Below are positions 1 through 11,140 of a DNA stretch of 64,000 nucleotides, piece after piece. Location: the NCBI GenBank assembly GCA_030278955.1, contig JAOANR010000006.1, positions 13,675,974 through 13,739,973 of the forward strand. The letters are read 5' to 3'. The notes under the pieces are model-generated. The model saw only the letters and a list, made by a program, of their open reading frames with translations, was not told where the DNA came from and ran no database searches. Position numbers and translations under genes: made by a program. Within the stretch, counting starts at the first letter, position 1; every line of letters begins with the position of its first letter. Origin of the DNA: Hygrophila difformis (lineage: Eukaryota; Streptophyta; Magnoliopsida; Lamiales; Acanthaceae).

Positions 1-337
1 CCCTTATTGGTAAGCTCATTCAATTGATCCTTCAACTTCTTCAGTTCACAGGAGCCATATGGCAATGAGCCTTAGAAATGGGAGCTGCATCAGGCATCAG
101 CTCAATAGTAAAATCAATCTCCCGAGCAGGTGGGAGACCAGGAATTTTGTCGGGAAATACATCCCTGAACTCAGATACAACAGGGACACTCAAAGCAGCA
201 AGAAACTCTGCCCGAAGATCCCTCATTTGCCACAGGGAAAGAGAACAACCCATGCGCATCATGTCACACAACAAAGCAACAGAAATCACACCAACAGGTG
301 GAGTCAAAGGATGTCGGTAAGAAACACACTTACCCAA
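1..337 (-). pseudogene. Start of Ty3 reverse transcriptase, frameshifted
   Basis: The frame carries the linker typical of Ty3 pol just before reverse transcriptase, with DVFPD, GLPP and REIDF blocks followed by a proline-rich APISKA-like stretch. The frame breaks near base 50, and the characteristic lysine- and leucine-rich helix that follows is found in a neighbouring frame, consistent with a one-base loss. The domain continues past the window edge. Confidence 0.75.
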
Positions 338-375
338 AGAATGCTAAAAGGATATTCGTGGAACACCACAATCAA

Positions 376-765
376 TCACAGCACGATGGCAAACAACCAA
401 TCCATGCCCAATAGTATGTCAAAACCAACCAGGCTAAAGACCACCAGGTAAGCTCTGAATTCACGACTCTCGATGCTCAACACAGCATCTTGCATCAAAT
501 GATCACTTCGAATATTATTACCCGAAGGTAAAGAAACTAGCATATGGTAGGGCACCAACGGTCCTACTCCGTGCTCTCGTACAAATCGCAAAGCCACTAA
601 AGAACACGAGGTTTCCGAATCGCACAGTACTAAGGCAGAAGAATTCGCAACAGTAGTAGCACCTATTCCATGCTTACGAATAGAATTCAAAGTCCTAAAT
701 GAACATAAGACTCCAGAATCAAACACAATAACCGCAACACAAAATGCGACATAAATAATACCCAT
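376..765 (-). pseudogene. Retropepsin-like aspartic protease fragment of Ty3 element
   Basis: A 129-residue open frame shows the retropepsin layout: a hydrophobic strand leading to an active-site triad, then a flap, then the family motif ending in GMDWL about 15 residues from the end. The usual D-S/T-G active-site triplet reads DSE here, so glycine is replaced by glutamate, which would be expected to abolish activity. The frame closes a few residues after GMDWL; the downstream homologous residues continue in another frame, so a frameshift lies near 380. Assignment rests on motif recognition only. Confidence 0.7.
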
Positions 766-1624
766 AACAGGGAAACGAGTTTATCTCTCAACCAGAGAGT
801 CAAGAAGAAACACCTACGATACAAGAATTACACACATGCCACAACGTTATCAATCAATGTAACGTTTCCATCACATAATGATGACATACTAGGAAGTCCT
901 CTAGTTCAGTCTCGCCCCAGTGATATCGGCCCCCTTCATGTTACCGACCTTGCCATGCAGAACAGTCATCTTGCCTTGTCTCACGCGACCGACATTCAAC
1001 GCTTCGACGAACCATCTAATGATATTTTGATTGACCTAGTGTCAATTTTATGCCACTTCACATCATTATTCTTTCTAACCAAATCCGACTATACCCTCAA
1101 TGGCATAACCTCGAAATGGTTTCCACCATCCTTCGCATGTAGGCGACTGCAAATATATATATCACCCCAGTGGGTTATCGCAATAGGGAGACTTTCTCAG
1201 TACCCTATTTCACTCTCGAGGGTACGTCAAACCCATCTGAACACCATTCAGCACATTGATCCAGCTTGGATCGCCATTCGAATAGCCCAGGCTTCCATGA
1301 GGCCTTTCCAACTACTCATCCAACTTAGATTACAACATCAACAAACAGTGTTAGCATAAATCACCAATCATATACAAAGCAGTATATATAAACGACAAAA
1401 TTAAATAACCGATCAAAAGTCATTCATAGTCCTCAATGACTGTGAGATAACAAGGATCTTGACTGGAGTACCATGGTTTCCTCACAGTTCCCCAACTGTG
1501 AATTAACCTGGTGTCCGTAGAAATAATCAGATATGGTAAAAATGCAATTCTATGCTATATGTACCCCACACACAGCTCACCACCTATGTCTACACAAGTT
1601 TTAATAAGATAAAAGAGCACATAG

Positions 1625-1636
1625 GCTCTGATACCA
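1625..1636 (-). other. tRNA-Met primer-binding site of the LTR element
   Basis: On the minus strand these 12 bases read TGGTATCAGAGC, complementary to the 3' end of initiator methionine tRNA, the commonest primer of plant LTR retrotransposons. A three-base spacer (1637-1639) separates it from the LTR end at 1640, which begins with TG on the plus strand. This fixes the inner LTR boundary and the minus-strand orientation. Confidence 0.85.
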
Positions 1637-1639
1637 CTC

Positions 1640-2650
1640 TGTAACGCCCCGAAAATTCAAACCTGATTTTCGCAAGCAATACCGCTGTACTAACTATCCT
1701 AAACTAGTGGCCAGCTAATTTAAAACAGCTAGTACAACACTGGGTAAACCTAAAGTGATCATCTGATTAATCCGGTTTAATGCGGAAGCTAAAACAAATA
1801 AAACACATAAGCACATAGGAGGTCTCACCATCATAATCAAATAAACATTCCACTGTTTATCCAGACTGCAAGCCTCTCAACAAAATACCAATATCTCAAA
1901 CAGGGCTACCAGCCCAAATCATAAATCACATAAGGCCACCGGCCGACAGAAAGCAGATTCTAGGCACACATGCCTCAACTAGCATAAAATCCAAGTCATA
2001 ATAAACAATAGAGTATCACATAATCACGTAAGATAAACATAAAAAGTCCTATCTATGTGATCCCTCAATACCCCAAACCCAAATCATGCTCCAGCGCCTC
2101 CAGCAGGATCTATAAAACAGACAAAAACAAAGGGGGTCAGTACAACGTACTGAGCAAGGCTACGTACCGGGGAGTAAGGGAAAACAGAACCACATCTCAA
2201 GATAGTAAATATAGGTAATAAATAAACATATAATAATGGCAGAATATAAATAAAGCAGTTAAACACCACACCGTCCCATACCGGTGCTTCAACCACGATC
2301 ATACAATTGACATAAATAAATCATCACACCGTCCCATACCGGTGCTTCAACCACATACATACAAGTTTATGCACGTGATGCATGGCCTAACATACACCTA
2401 TCTACCCTATATGCAAATGCAAATGAATATGCCTAGTCGGCAACCTAAACCCGGGCGGTATGAACCCACGGGTGAGGATATCATCAACTCCAACCCGTTA
2501 CAGGGTAACATACACCATCCCCGCAGGGACCACAGGCATCACAGCCCAATCACAGGCATAACAGCCAAATCACAGGCATCACAGCCTAATAATCACCCCG
2601 CAGGGCCATCGGGGCTCAACAACACCGGTAAAGGCTGCCCGATCAGACAT
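1640..2650 (-). repeat. 5' LTR of the Ty3 element
   Basis: The inner end is set by the primer-binding site. The LTR holds two 30-base near-identical repeats (2267-2296 and 2325-2354, 58 bases apart) and about three tandem 19-base units built on CACAGGCATCACAGCC between about 2530 and 2590. The outer end is somewhere between 2640 and 2681; the HAL3/kinase duplication begins at 2682. Confidence 0.65.
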
Positions 2651-3104
2651 TTCCAATATGTCCATCCATTCCCTCCGTCCCGTTTATATTATCTCTTTTT
2701 TTTGGACACGGTTTTTTATATGGGATGGTAATATTTAATGTAAGGATATATTAGTGTTTAAAGTGAGGGTAATTGGGAATTTAGGTGATGTGATTGTATA
2801 GAATTTGAAATTTTTTTTATTGATTTATTTATGTATGATATAATGATTGTGGGTTGAATTTATTAATGGAAATAGAATTGAAATTTTTTGTTATGTTTAT
2901 TTATTTATTGATGTGACGATGAGTGGGTTTAGTAATTAATACTAGTATTTAGTTATTTCCTAAAAATGAAAGGTGACTGTGAGTAGAGATGTTGTAGTAT
3001 CATTTTGCAATACTACTATGCTAGTCATTTATACAATACTTTTTGGCTGATGCACCTTATACTTGATGACTTATTCATGTATTGTTGTTTAATGAAAACA
3101 GTCA

Positions 3105-4046
3105 ATGGAATTTAGACAGCCTCCTCATCCAAGCACGAGCAAAACCGAAAACCTCAGATTCTGCACTCCAAGCACAAGCAAAACCAAGAATGCACATCAA
3201 CAAACCCGAAAACCTCAGATTCTGCTTGCAGCAACCGGATGTATCACTGCGGAAAGTTTCCACTTCCTTTGCTATGAGATTGCTAAATGGGCTGATGTAA
3301 CAGCTATAGCCACCAACACAGCTCTCAAATTCATACACAGAACTGCTCTTCCCGATAATGTAGTGCTTTACACAGATGAGCATGAGTGGACATATTGGAA
3401 TACAAACCGTAAATACTTGTTGGCCGATGAGCTACAAAGGTGGGCTGATGTTTTGGTCATTGCACCTTTATCTGCAAATACGCTTGCCAAGGTATAAATT
3501 CTTGCTTCAATCTTTTCGTTTTTCATCGTTTGTTGCTTATAGTTTTCAAAGAGGACTTGATATATTATTATTAGGTGAATATCGAACGTTCTGTACATGC
3601 ATTTATTTTGTGGTGGGAGGATAAATGCAATTGAATTTTTGATGGGGATTATTCTTGTTTCTTTCTCTTATAAGTAGATTGCTGGTGGATTGTGTGATAA
3701 CTTGCTGACGTCCATTGTCCGGCAATGGGACTACAAAAACAAGAAACCGATGTATGTGGCGCCATCCATGAACCATTTGATGTGGGAAAACTCTTTAACC
3801 CAACGCCAACTCAAGGTGTTGGAGGAGGATTTTGGAGTGAACATTATCTCATTCCCACCACCCTCAGCAGCCGGTACTGTTGAGATGTTTGATCCTCGTT
3901 CCATATGTTCATATGTGTGTAACAAGTACGAGCCATCCTTCGTCCTTGGTGTGGCTGACCGGAATCTGGATGCTGAAAAACGATCCAATGTTGCAAGCAC
4001 GACGAGACCGGCTGCTTCATCTCATCAGAGAATGAAATCTGTATAG
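3105..4046 (+). CDS. HAL3-like flavoprotein (PPC decarboxylase family), copy 1
   Basis: Two exons, 3105-3491 and 3678-4046, joined by a GT-AG intron, encode 251 residues. The protein matches plant HAL3/PPCDC, an FMN-binding enzyme that decarboxylates phosphopantothenoylcysteine in coenzyme A synthesis: the LLAATG strand start, RWADVLVIAPLSANTLAK, IAGGLCDNLL, and the substrate-clamp motif P-x-M-N-x-x-M-W (PSMNHLMW). Two catalytic features look missing. The motif that reads HIELRRWADV in Arabidopsis HAL3 reads ADELQRWADV, so the active-site His is Ala, and the flexible C-terminal flap with its Cys-Gly is shortened with Ala in place of Cys. The N-terminus has a repeat-derived extension. It may bind FMN without decarboxylating. 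It converges on the kinase gene about 1 kb downstream. Family assignment is firm; loss of activity is inferred. Confidence 0.9.
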
Positions 4047-5064
4047 TGTGTGGTTTGAAGTTCATCGGGTCAAATAGAAACTTACTTGAGCATTGAGCAG
4101 TAGTAATTGGTTCATGGACAAATAGTGTTCATCAGTCACGTTTACATTTGTTGAATCTGGTTATATTTTGGTGTCGAAACTTTTGCAAGTTGTTTTGCCT
4201 TCAGCGTAATGAATATTGTTGGTAGTGACAAGTCTCTAAATTTTGGTTTGATGGGTTACCTATTCATAATTTTTTTTTTTTTTGGCTATACAGCCAATTA
4301 CTTATTACTATAAAACTATAAAAGTACTAACTAAAAATTAAAATAAAAAATAATAGAAAATTTTAAAATAACGAATAATATTGCATCAATCAATATAATT
4401 ACCATGGTTGACAATGCATTCTCATATTTTAGAATCATTATTATAGAGCATAAGTATTAACATTCATAATAAATCCTTTTATTCATCATCACAATGCTGT
4501 TTAACTTATTGAAATTCTTATGGGGCAGTATTGGACTCCTTTGGGGCTGTGTTCGAATTGATGGATCAGAATTTTGAAGGAGATTTGGGGAGCGAATTTT
4601 AAGAATAGATTTGAAATTTGAAATAAAGTCATTCATAAATCCCTATAATTAATCCAACTCAAGGAAATATAGCCTTCTGTTACGAAAAAAAAAGGATTGT
4701 ACAAAAAAAAGTATACAAGCCTTGCAAGATTCAATCACGGGAAACACGGTCACAGTACAACAAAAGGATGGATACGAGCAAACATGTCTGGCCATATGTG
4801 ACATTACAAGAAACTTTTGTTCTCTAGTTACATTTTTGACAAATTCTCTTCCAATGCAACAATGCCTGTATAGTAAGAGTGGAGTATATAGAATAGCTAC
4901 AAAACAATGAGACAACAAAAAGCAATGTGTATATTTTCTGTGCTGGAGAAAGCAAGAACAAAACAATCTCAAGAGTAATGCATTCAATCCCTTCAACAGA
5001 CATATAAACAGACCTTACAAAAGTGAACCGATCATCCTCGCCTGCAAACTCTCAAAGAATCAAC
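4047..5064. other. Convergent 3' flank between HAL3-like and kinase genes, copy 1
   Basis: AT-rich stretch with no gene, holding the 3' ends of two genes that point toward each other. A T-run at about 4270-4281 and A-runs near 4686-4710 are present. Short frames here (4649-4996 minus, 4722-4910 plus) have no recognisable protein features and overlap each other on opposite strands. Confidence 0.6.
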
Positions 5065-6517
5065 TCAAATATCGAGAATAGATGACATAGAGGCCGCGCG
5101 GCTGTGATGTCTGCTTCGGGCGTGTCCATCGGCCTTCGTGTTCAAGTATTCCAGTGCTGTAACAACGTCGCTGATCAGGGGACGGAACCCTGCTTGCTCC
5201 TGAACGCACATAGAGGCAATCGCGATGGTATGGTGCAGGCTACGGACCGAGTAGCATCCTTCGAGTAAAGGATCCACCAAGTTGATGAACTTCCTTCTAT
5301 CCTTGAGGAAAGGCCGCGACTGCAATGATGATTAAAAAAACACAAAATTATACTACTAGAAGTTCGATTGAGTTCATACTGCAAGAACCCCATAATATGG
5401 TTGTAAGAAGGACGACGACACACAGACACACTGTACCCAAATAACGAGATTCTGCTCTCCGGGATTCTTTGTGAAGTCGATGGCCCTACGCCCGGTGATG
5501 AGCTCCAACAGAACCACACCGAAACTGTAGATGTCTGATTTGAGAGTCAACTTTCCGCTCATGGCATATTCAGGGGCACAGTAACCGTAGGTTCCCATCA
5601 CCCGTGTCGAGACATGAGTGTTATCGCCAACAGGTCCCAGTTTGGCCAGTCCGAAATCCGACAGTTTCACGTTGAAATCATCGTCCAGCAAGATGTTGGA
5701 CGACTTGAGGTCACGATAAATGACCGGGGGATTCGCCTCGCAGTGAAGATATTCGAGGCCACGAGCCACGCCAGCAGCGATCTTCAGCCTCGTGCTCCAA
5801 CTCAGCGGCCTCTGACCAGGGCTTAAATCTGCAAAACAACAACCAGAAATAATACTCATTTATGTTTTTGTGCTAGTGCAAATGCGACAACTGTAACAGA
5901 AAGATGAATTCGATATGGATTTTTTTACCAAATAGATGATCCTCGACGCTCCCCATTGGCATGAACTCGTAAACGAGGAGCCTCTGGTCACCCTCGGCAC
6001 AGTAACCGATCAGATTGACAAGGTTGGGATGGTGCAGCAAACTCAGCATAAGAACCTCCATGATGAATTCCGGATTGCCTTGATGTCCGTCGAGATCAAG
6101 TTGCTTCACGGCAACTGCCTGAGAACACAAAGGCCAAACAACACAGAATCCAAATCCAATTAATTCATATGGATAATCAGTTGGTCTTTTCATTGTTTCT
6201 AATAAGTTTAAATAAGATGGAGAACAATGAATTGAACTTACCAATCCAGATTCGAGCTGACCTTTGTAAACGCGCCCGAAACCACCTTCACCGATCAAAT
6301 TAGTCTCTTTAAAATTCTGTGTCACTGTTGCAAGCTCCTTGAACACGAAACTCTTTGCCACATTGTTGTCTGAGCAGTTGCTGTCGTCCCCAGTCACCCG
6401 AGCTGAGTTTCCCCTCGTTAACTTTGCTACATTATTCAACACGTCGACAAAATTCAATACCCCTCGGATTACTACTACTGAAAACCAAAACATTCGAATA
6501 TATTCTATACTCATCAT
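5065..6517 (-). CDS. Receptor-like cytoplasmic kinase VII (PBL27-like), copy 1, 5'-truncated
   Basis: Minus-strand exons 6517-6242, 6118-5929, 5828-5437 and 5319-5065 give 370 residues if the first ATG at 6517 is used. Kinase landmarks: glycine loop [11 protein letters not shown], lysine in AVKQL, catalytic [23 protein letters not shown], the [14 protein letters not shown] activation segment, and [15 protein letters not shown]. This is the RLCK-VII layout; members relay signals from plasma-membrane receptor kinases to MAP kinase cascades. The family's N-terminal Met-Ser/Gly-Cys membrane-anchoring exon is missing: the duplication breakpoint lies in intron 1, and ATG 6517 is in former intron sequence. 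The acceptor at 6477 is kept and would be in frame with the copy-2 first exon. Probably a truncated duplicate, possibly expressed from an unrelated upstream sequence. Confidence 0.85.
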
Positions 6518-6574
6518 CTTACATGGTGCACTCGCAGTCGACTTTCGCCTCCCACTAGCTGCAATTTCAAACCA

Positions 6575-7125
6575 GCTTGGTACAGGACCTCAGCCGAATA
6601 ACCCTAATTCCAACCAGTTTGATGTTCTAATGGCCGACCAGGAGGACTCTGTCCACCGCTTAAGCAGATCAACATCTCCCCAACACCAATCCCCTACTGA
6701 CAGAAACATATCCTCCACCTCTTACACTTGGCAGCTACAACCTTCTGAGCTAGATCACTCAAAATCAATACAACACTTGACCCGAAACACCATAAAACGG
6801 TTGTGGTGGAGGATGCCTCAACTCACTTCAGAAAGAAGGGAATAAATCCATTTAAATCTCGTGAGAGGCGTCCTCCAGATGCTTCACAGCCTCAAGCTTC
6901 GGATCCGATGGATTCAGACGGTGACCATGACAGAAATGATTTTGCTAGGGCGGCAAGCTTACCAGCACATCTTCGGAGCTAGGATTCTAGTCTTTAATTC
7001 TAGTTAATCAACTCTTGTGAAGTATTTTCGGCCTCTCTTTTGTCTTTGACTGTAATGGCTTTGTCCAAGTTTTCAGTTTCTTGAATAAAATCGCCTAGGC
7101 CCTCCTTCCACCACCGAAAAAAAAA
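6575..7125 (+). mobile_element. 5'-truncated non-LTR retrotransposon fragment with poly(A)
   Basis: The block starts exactly where similarity between the two HAL3/kinase copies stops and ends in a run of nine A at 7117-7125. It carries a coding-like stretch of about 130 codons in two frames, ending in LPAHLRS and TAG at 6979-6981, followed by an AT-rich tail with AATAAA at about 7084. The poly(A) tail and abrupt 5' end fit a 5'-truncated LINE insertion. The protein resembles the polar, proline-rich end of LINE ORF1, but I cannot name the family. Confidence 0.5.
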
Positions 7126-7550
7126 ATTAACAACTATATAATTGTATATTACTTTTCGGAGAAGGACATATTTTTTAGAAAACATGGCATATATATATTC
7201 ATTATACAAATAATTTTCGTATATTCATTAATGTATCTTTTAATAATATAAATTCTATATATAAACTGCGAATTTCATATAAATTTGAAATTCCAAATCT
7301 TTTAAAAACTGAAAATTATGGGAACTTCATATAAATTGGAATTAAATATATTTAAAAACTAAAAATTGAGATCGTCATATGCATATTAATAGTATATCTT
7401 AACATTAATAAATAAATGTGATGTGCAATGTACATTTTGATTACATTATTTACCATACACAAAAAAATATAACAAAAATTGAGACAAAATATATACAAAA
7501 TTGCTGGCATTACAATATGATCACTATAATGAAATTTAAACGCAACATAA
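7126..7550 (-). mobile_element. Older Helitron fragment, left part, interrupted
   Basis: This segment is the inverted counterpart of 8183-8613 inside the younger Helitron. With 11171-11820 it forms one minus-strand 5' portion of a related Helitron: joining the base before 7551 to the base after 11170 restores the sequence seen without interruption, in reverse complement, around 8175-8195. Everything left of 7126 is missing, cut by the non-LTR fragment or a deletion. Confidence 0.75.
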
Positions 7551-8655
7551 TCTATATATATATATATATATATTAAAGCATTAGTGAACAACACATCCTA
7601 CATTTAATGTGGTGTCTCCATTTTAAATTTCTAATTTTTATAAAGTTTTGCAATTTTTAATTTATCAATTTTAGATTTCCACATTTATTTATTTATTATG
7701 TATTTCTTATAGATTTTCAGTTTTTGAAATATATAGAATTTCTACCATATTCACTTTTAAAAAGATTTGAAATTTGAAATTTTGCATATCTTATTTTATC
7801 TATATTATTTTGCATTTTTAATTTACTAATTTTAGAATTTTGCCTTTATTTATTTATTCCTTATAGATTTTAGTCTATCGTGTATAAAATTTATCATTTA
7901 CTTATGAATTCTCACTTTATCATCATATCGTGTCACTATATATTCACTTTTAGAAAGATTTGAAGATAAAATTTGAAATTTTGCAATTTTTATTTTATCT
8001 ATTTTGGATTTTATTTATTTGCATTTTTATTTTATCTATTTTAGATTTTATTATTTTGTATTTTTATTTTATTCATTTTAAATTTTATTGGTGCATTTAG
8101 TATTTATTTATAAATTATCAATTTTTACACTATAGGATAATTATGACGAGGTTTTGCACTGGCAATTAAGAACTATGTTGTGTTTATATTTCAATATGAT
8201 GAACATATTGTAATGCCGGTAATTTTGGATAGGTTTGGTCTCAATTTTGATTATATTTTTTTTTGTGTGTGGTAATGATGTAAGCAAAATGTACATTGCA
8301 CATCAGATTTATTTATTCATGTTAAAAATATATTAATGTGTAGATGAAAATCCCAAATTTTAATTTTTAAAAGATATTTAATTTTTAATTTATATGAAGT
8401 TTCTACAATTTTTAATTTTTTTTTAAAAAATGGAATTTCAAATTTAAATGGAATTTAGTATATTATGGAATTTATATTATTAAAGATACATTAATGAATA
8501 TATATATATATAAATATTTGTATATATTAATTAATTAATATATATAGGCCATGTTTTCACAAAAATATGTCACTTCTCTTAAAAGTAATATACAATTATA
8601 TAGTTGCGAATAGATGCATTAGTAAATAAAGAAGGAAAATTTAATTTTTTTAATC

Positions 8656-8919
8656 TACTCCCTCTAGCCCATTATTTTATGTCTCAAAAATTTTGGACAC
8701 GTCGTCCAATACATTTGTTTAACATTTAATATCTTGAAATGTACATATGTAAAATTATGTAAAATACATATTCTAAAACTACATGATTAGACAAATCTAA
8801 CGAGATCGAATTTGACTATATTTTTTTGGTATCTGATTACGATAACATTAGGTCAAACTTGATCAATAAACAATGTTAAAAACTCAAAATGAGACACTTT
8901 GAAGGCGACGGAGAGAATA
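8656..8919. mobile_element. Stowaway-like MITE inside Helitron A
   Basis: Ends are TACTCCCTCTAGCCC on the left and CGACGGAGAGAATA on the right. Imperfect terminal inverted repeats continue inward as ATGTCTCA and TGAGACAC. TA flanks fit Tc1/mariner-derived MITEs. The related Helitron B has no counterpart at this position. Confidence 0.65.
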
Positions 8920-9568
8920 TTTTTTAAGAAATATTCCATCCGTATAATAAGTGTAACACTAGTAAATGACACAATATTTAAGGTAATTTAATAAAAGTTA
9001 TTTAGTTGAAGTAATTAAATAAACAAAATAAGTCACATTTGACTTTATTACTTTTCAGTTTTAATTTAATGAATATAAAAAATTAATAATTGAAGTACAA
9101 TTAGTAAAAATTATTAACCTTAAAAATATTTTAAATATGGTAATGTAACACGTATTTCCAAACACCCAAAAAGGAAAAGTGTAACATTTAAACAATGGAT
9201 GATGTAATTCATTAATCTATATTTTAATAGATTTGCAATTGACGAAAAACAAATATAAATCTAGCTTTGTTAGAAAATTGCGATTGTGAGTGATTAAAGT
9301 AAGTTCATATTGAAAGGCTAATTGCTCCGAGTTCTATAAGTTTGAAAATTTTCTCTGGAATACCGGTACTGAATGAAGTTTTAACGTCTGAAATAAATAA
9401 AATAAATAATCTATTGATACTAGAAGAGACACATTAAAATAAAGAAGAAATGGAAGCGGATCATGCTAAGTTATTACCTTTGTTGATTGATGATGACATG
9501 AATATTTATAATAAAATAATGTCTGTAATTGATAGTGATGGGTGTTTTCATTTTCTTTACATGGTGGA

Positions 9569-10117
9569 CAGGGGCGGAGCCAGGTTCGACATTTAGGGGG
9601 ACCAAATTTAAATAGTCAGGATTGACAATGAGTTATCATATAATTAATCTAGACTCAATTGAAAGATTCAGTCAAATGTTTTAGATATATGGAAGCAAGC
9701 GGATCTCAAACATCATCATGAAATAAAATGAATATTGATAGCTTATCAATATAAAAGTATATAAAATTGGAGCATATATATGTGAAAATTATAAATATTA
9801 ATCATATAAGAAAATAACGGAATACACCCTCTATACATCCTAAATTTTAACTACAAACTTATCATCACTAACACTCTTTACTAGCCTAATTTATCAATTG
9901 AAAATACTAATCAAAGGTGTAAATTCAAGTTTGTTATGTTATTTTTAATTAAATATAGATTTTACCATTAATAAATTTATAACTACCAAAAATAATAAAG
10001 TACAATAAGTTATGAAGCTGAATTCAACATAAATGTAGCCCAAAAATTTGTTATAGTGAACATTGCTACAAAAAAATAAATTTACATTCATAAATTAATA
10101 GGAGTATATATATATTG

Positions 10118-10151
<34 letters not shown>

Positions 10152-10229
10152 CAAGTAGAATTTTTTTTAATGAGGGGGGCATGCCCCCCCCCCCCCCCCC
10201 CCCCCCGAGTAAACGTGGCTCCGCCACTG
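9569..10229. mobile_element. hAT-type nonautonomous element with 8-bp target duplication
   Basis: Terminal inverted repeats are CAGGGGCGGAGCCAGG on the left and CGTGGCTCCGCCACTG on the right. The flanks ATGGTGGA (9561-9568) and GTGGTGGA (10230-10237) are an 8-bp target duplication with one change. Helitron B keeps the empty site near 54608-54625, which confirms both ends. The element contains a (TA)n run near 10117-10151 and 23 consecutive C at 10184-10206. No transposase frame. Confidence 0.85.
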
Positions 10230-10570
10230 GTGGTGGAACTAACGTGACATTTATCTAGAAAATATTATGTTTAGCCCTTCATGGTAGATGTAATATTGTG
10301 TTGTCTTTAGCATCCAATGGAATAACATACTTACTCAAGAGGTAGGACTGCACATTCTAGATTTGATATTCCACTAGATTGTGACGAGAATTTTACCTGC
10401 AAAAAACTTCATCAAAGAATTATTTAACCTCTCTAGAAAATTATTTAACTGTACCTCTTTTCTCATTAAAACAAAACTCAATATTTGGAATGAAAATTCT
10501 TGATTGGTAGAATGATTATATGTCCGACTGAATTAACCTAATTCTCCATTCGATTTCAGAGGAAAAAATT

Positions 10571-10790
10571 CCATTTGCAGTTTGTTTTACTATGACTATA
10601 AAAAAAGAAAGTAAAGGTCAACCTTTAAATAAGGTCTATATTCAAAGAAGGTTAGACTCTATCTTCAAAAACTAGTTTTTACCCATGCCAGTGATATGTT
10701 GCAATATCTCGTGTCACTGTAAAGAGGGGACTCGAAGTATTAATGAGATTTTTAAAGATAGTGTTATACTAGCCCCTATCAATGAGATTT
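10571..10790 (+). pseudogene. Helitron helicase remnants in Helitron A
   Basis: Bases 10571-10636 translate to a clear relic of the PIF1-like helicase motif of Helitron RepHel proteins (family form close to FAMTINKSQGQTLNKV; here CFTMTIKKESKGQPLNKV). Bases 10751-10790 give FKDSVILAPINEI, matching the family's D-R-A-I-L-A-P-T-N-E-I block. In intact RepHel proteins the ILAPTN block precedes the NKSQGQ block; here the order is reversed, so the region is rearranged. Stops and frame changes surround both pieces. Confidence 0.7.
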
Positions 10791-11140
10791 TCACCAATGA
10801 AATTTTTAGCAAATTGTTAGGAAATTTTTCATATTATATTTCATACTTATTTTTGAATTTTATTTTATCTTAATTTAAATTTCAAATCAAATAAATATAT
10901 TATTTTAATAATTATTTTTATTGATATGTTAGGTTAGTACCGGACAAGCCACAGAAGTTAAAGATACGGTATAATATGATTTCTTTGTTAGTTTTAAAAA
11001 TAATTAAATTATATTATCATATATATATATCCTCTTTTGAATATATAAAAAATCATTACACATTTTTCCTTACTCAAAATATAATTTATTATTACTATAT
11101 ATAATATAAGTATATATATTATATAAAATATATAGTTATG

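Larger units (their letters stand above)
1..2650 (-). mobile_element. Decayed Ty3-type LTR retrotransposon, 5' portion
   Basis: Read on the minus strand the order is LTR (about 2650 to 1640), primer-binding site (1636-1625), leader, protease fragment (765-376) and the start of reverse transcriptase (337 to the window edge). This is the order of a Ty3/gypsy element. No gag is recognisable between the leader and the protease, where only about 850 bases remain, so gag is deleted or badly decayed. The reading frame is broken near 380 and again near 50. The element is therefore a dead relic; the rest of pol and the 3' LTR would lie before base 1. The outer LTR edge is uncertain because no target-site duplication can be paired within the window. 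Confidence 0.8.
2682..6574. repeat. HAL3/kinase segmental duplication, copy 1
   Basis: This 3.9 kb block repeats at 12843-16754 in the same orientation, offset by about 10.2 kb. Similarity starts with the shared GTTTATATTATCTC and ends after the shared CAATTTCAAACCA. Differences are scattered single bases and small indels, including A-run length changes, so the duplication looks recent. The right breakpoint falls inside what is the first intron of the copy-2 kinase gene, so copy 1 lacks that gene's first exon and promoter. Confidence 0.95.

Noticed and set aside
955..1359. 134-codon plus-strand frame in the LTR element leader
   Set aside because: Lies antisense to the element between primer site and protease, with no recognised domain.
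6339..6845. Plus-strand open frame crossing the duplication edge
   Set aside because: It runs antisense over kinase exon 2 and then into the non-LTR fragment; it is a chance fusion across a breakpoint.
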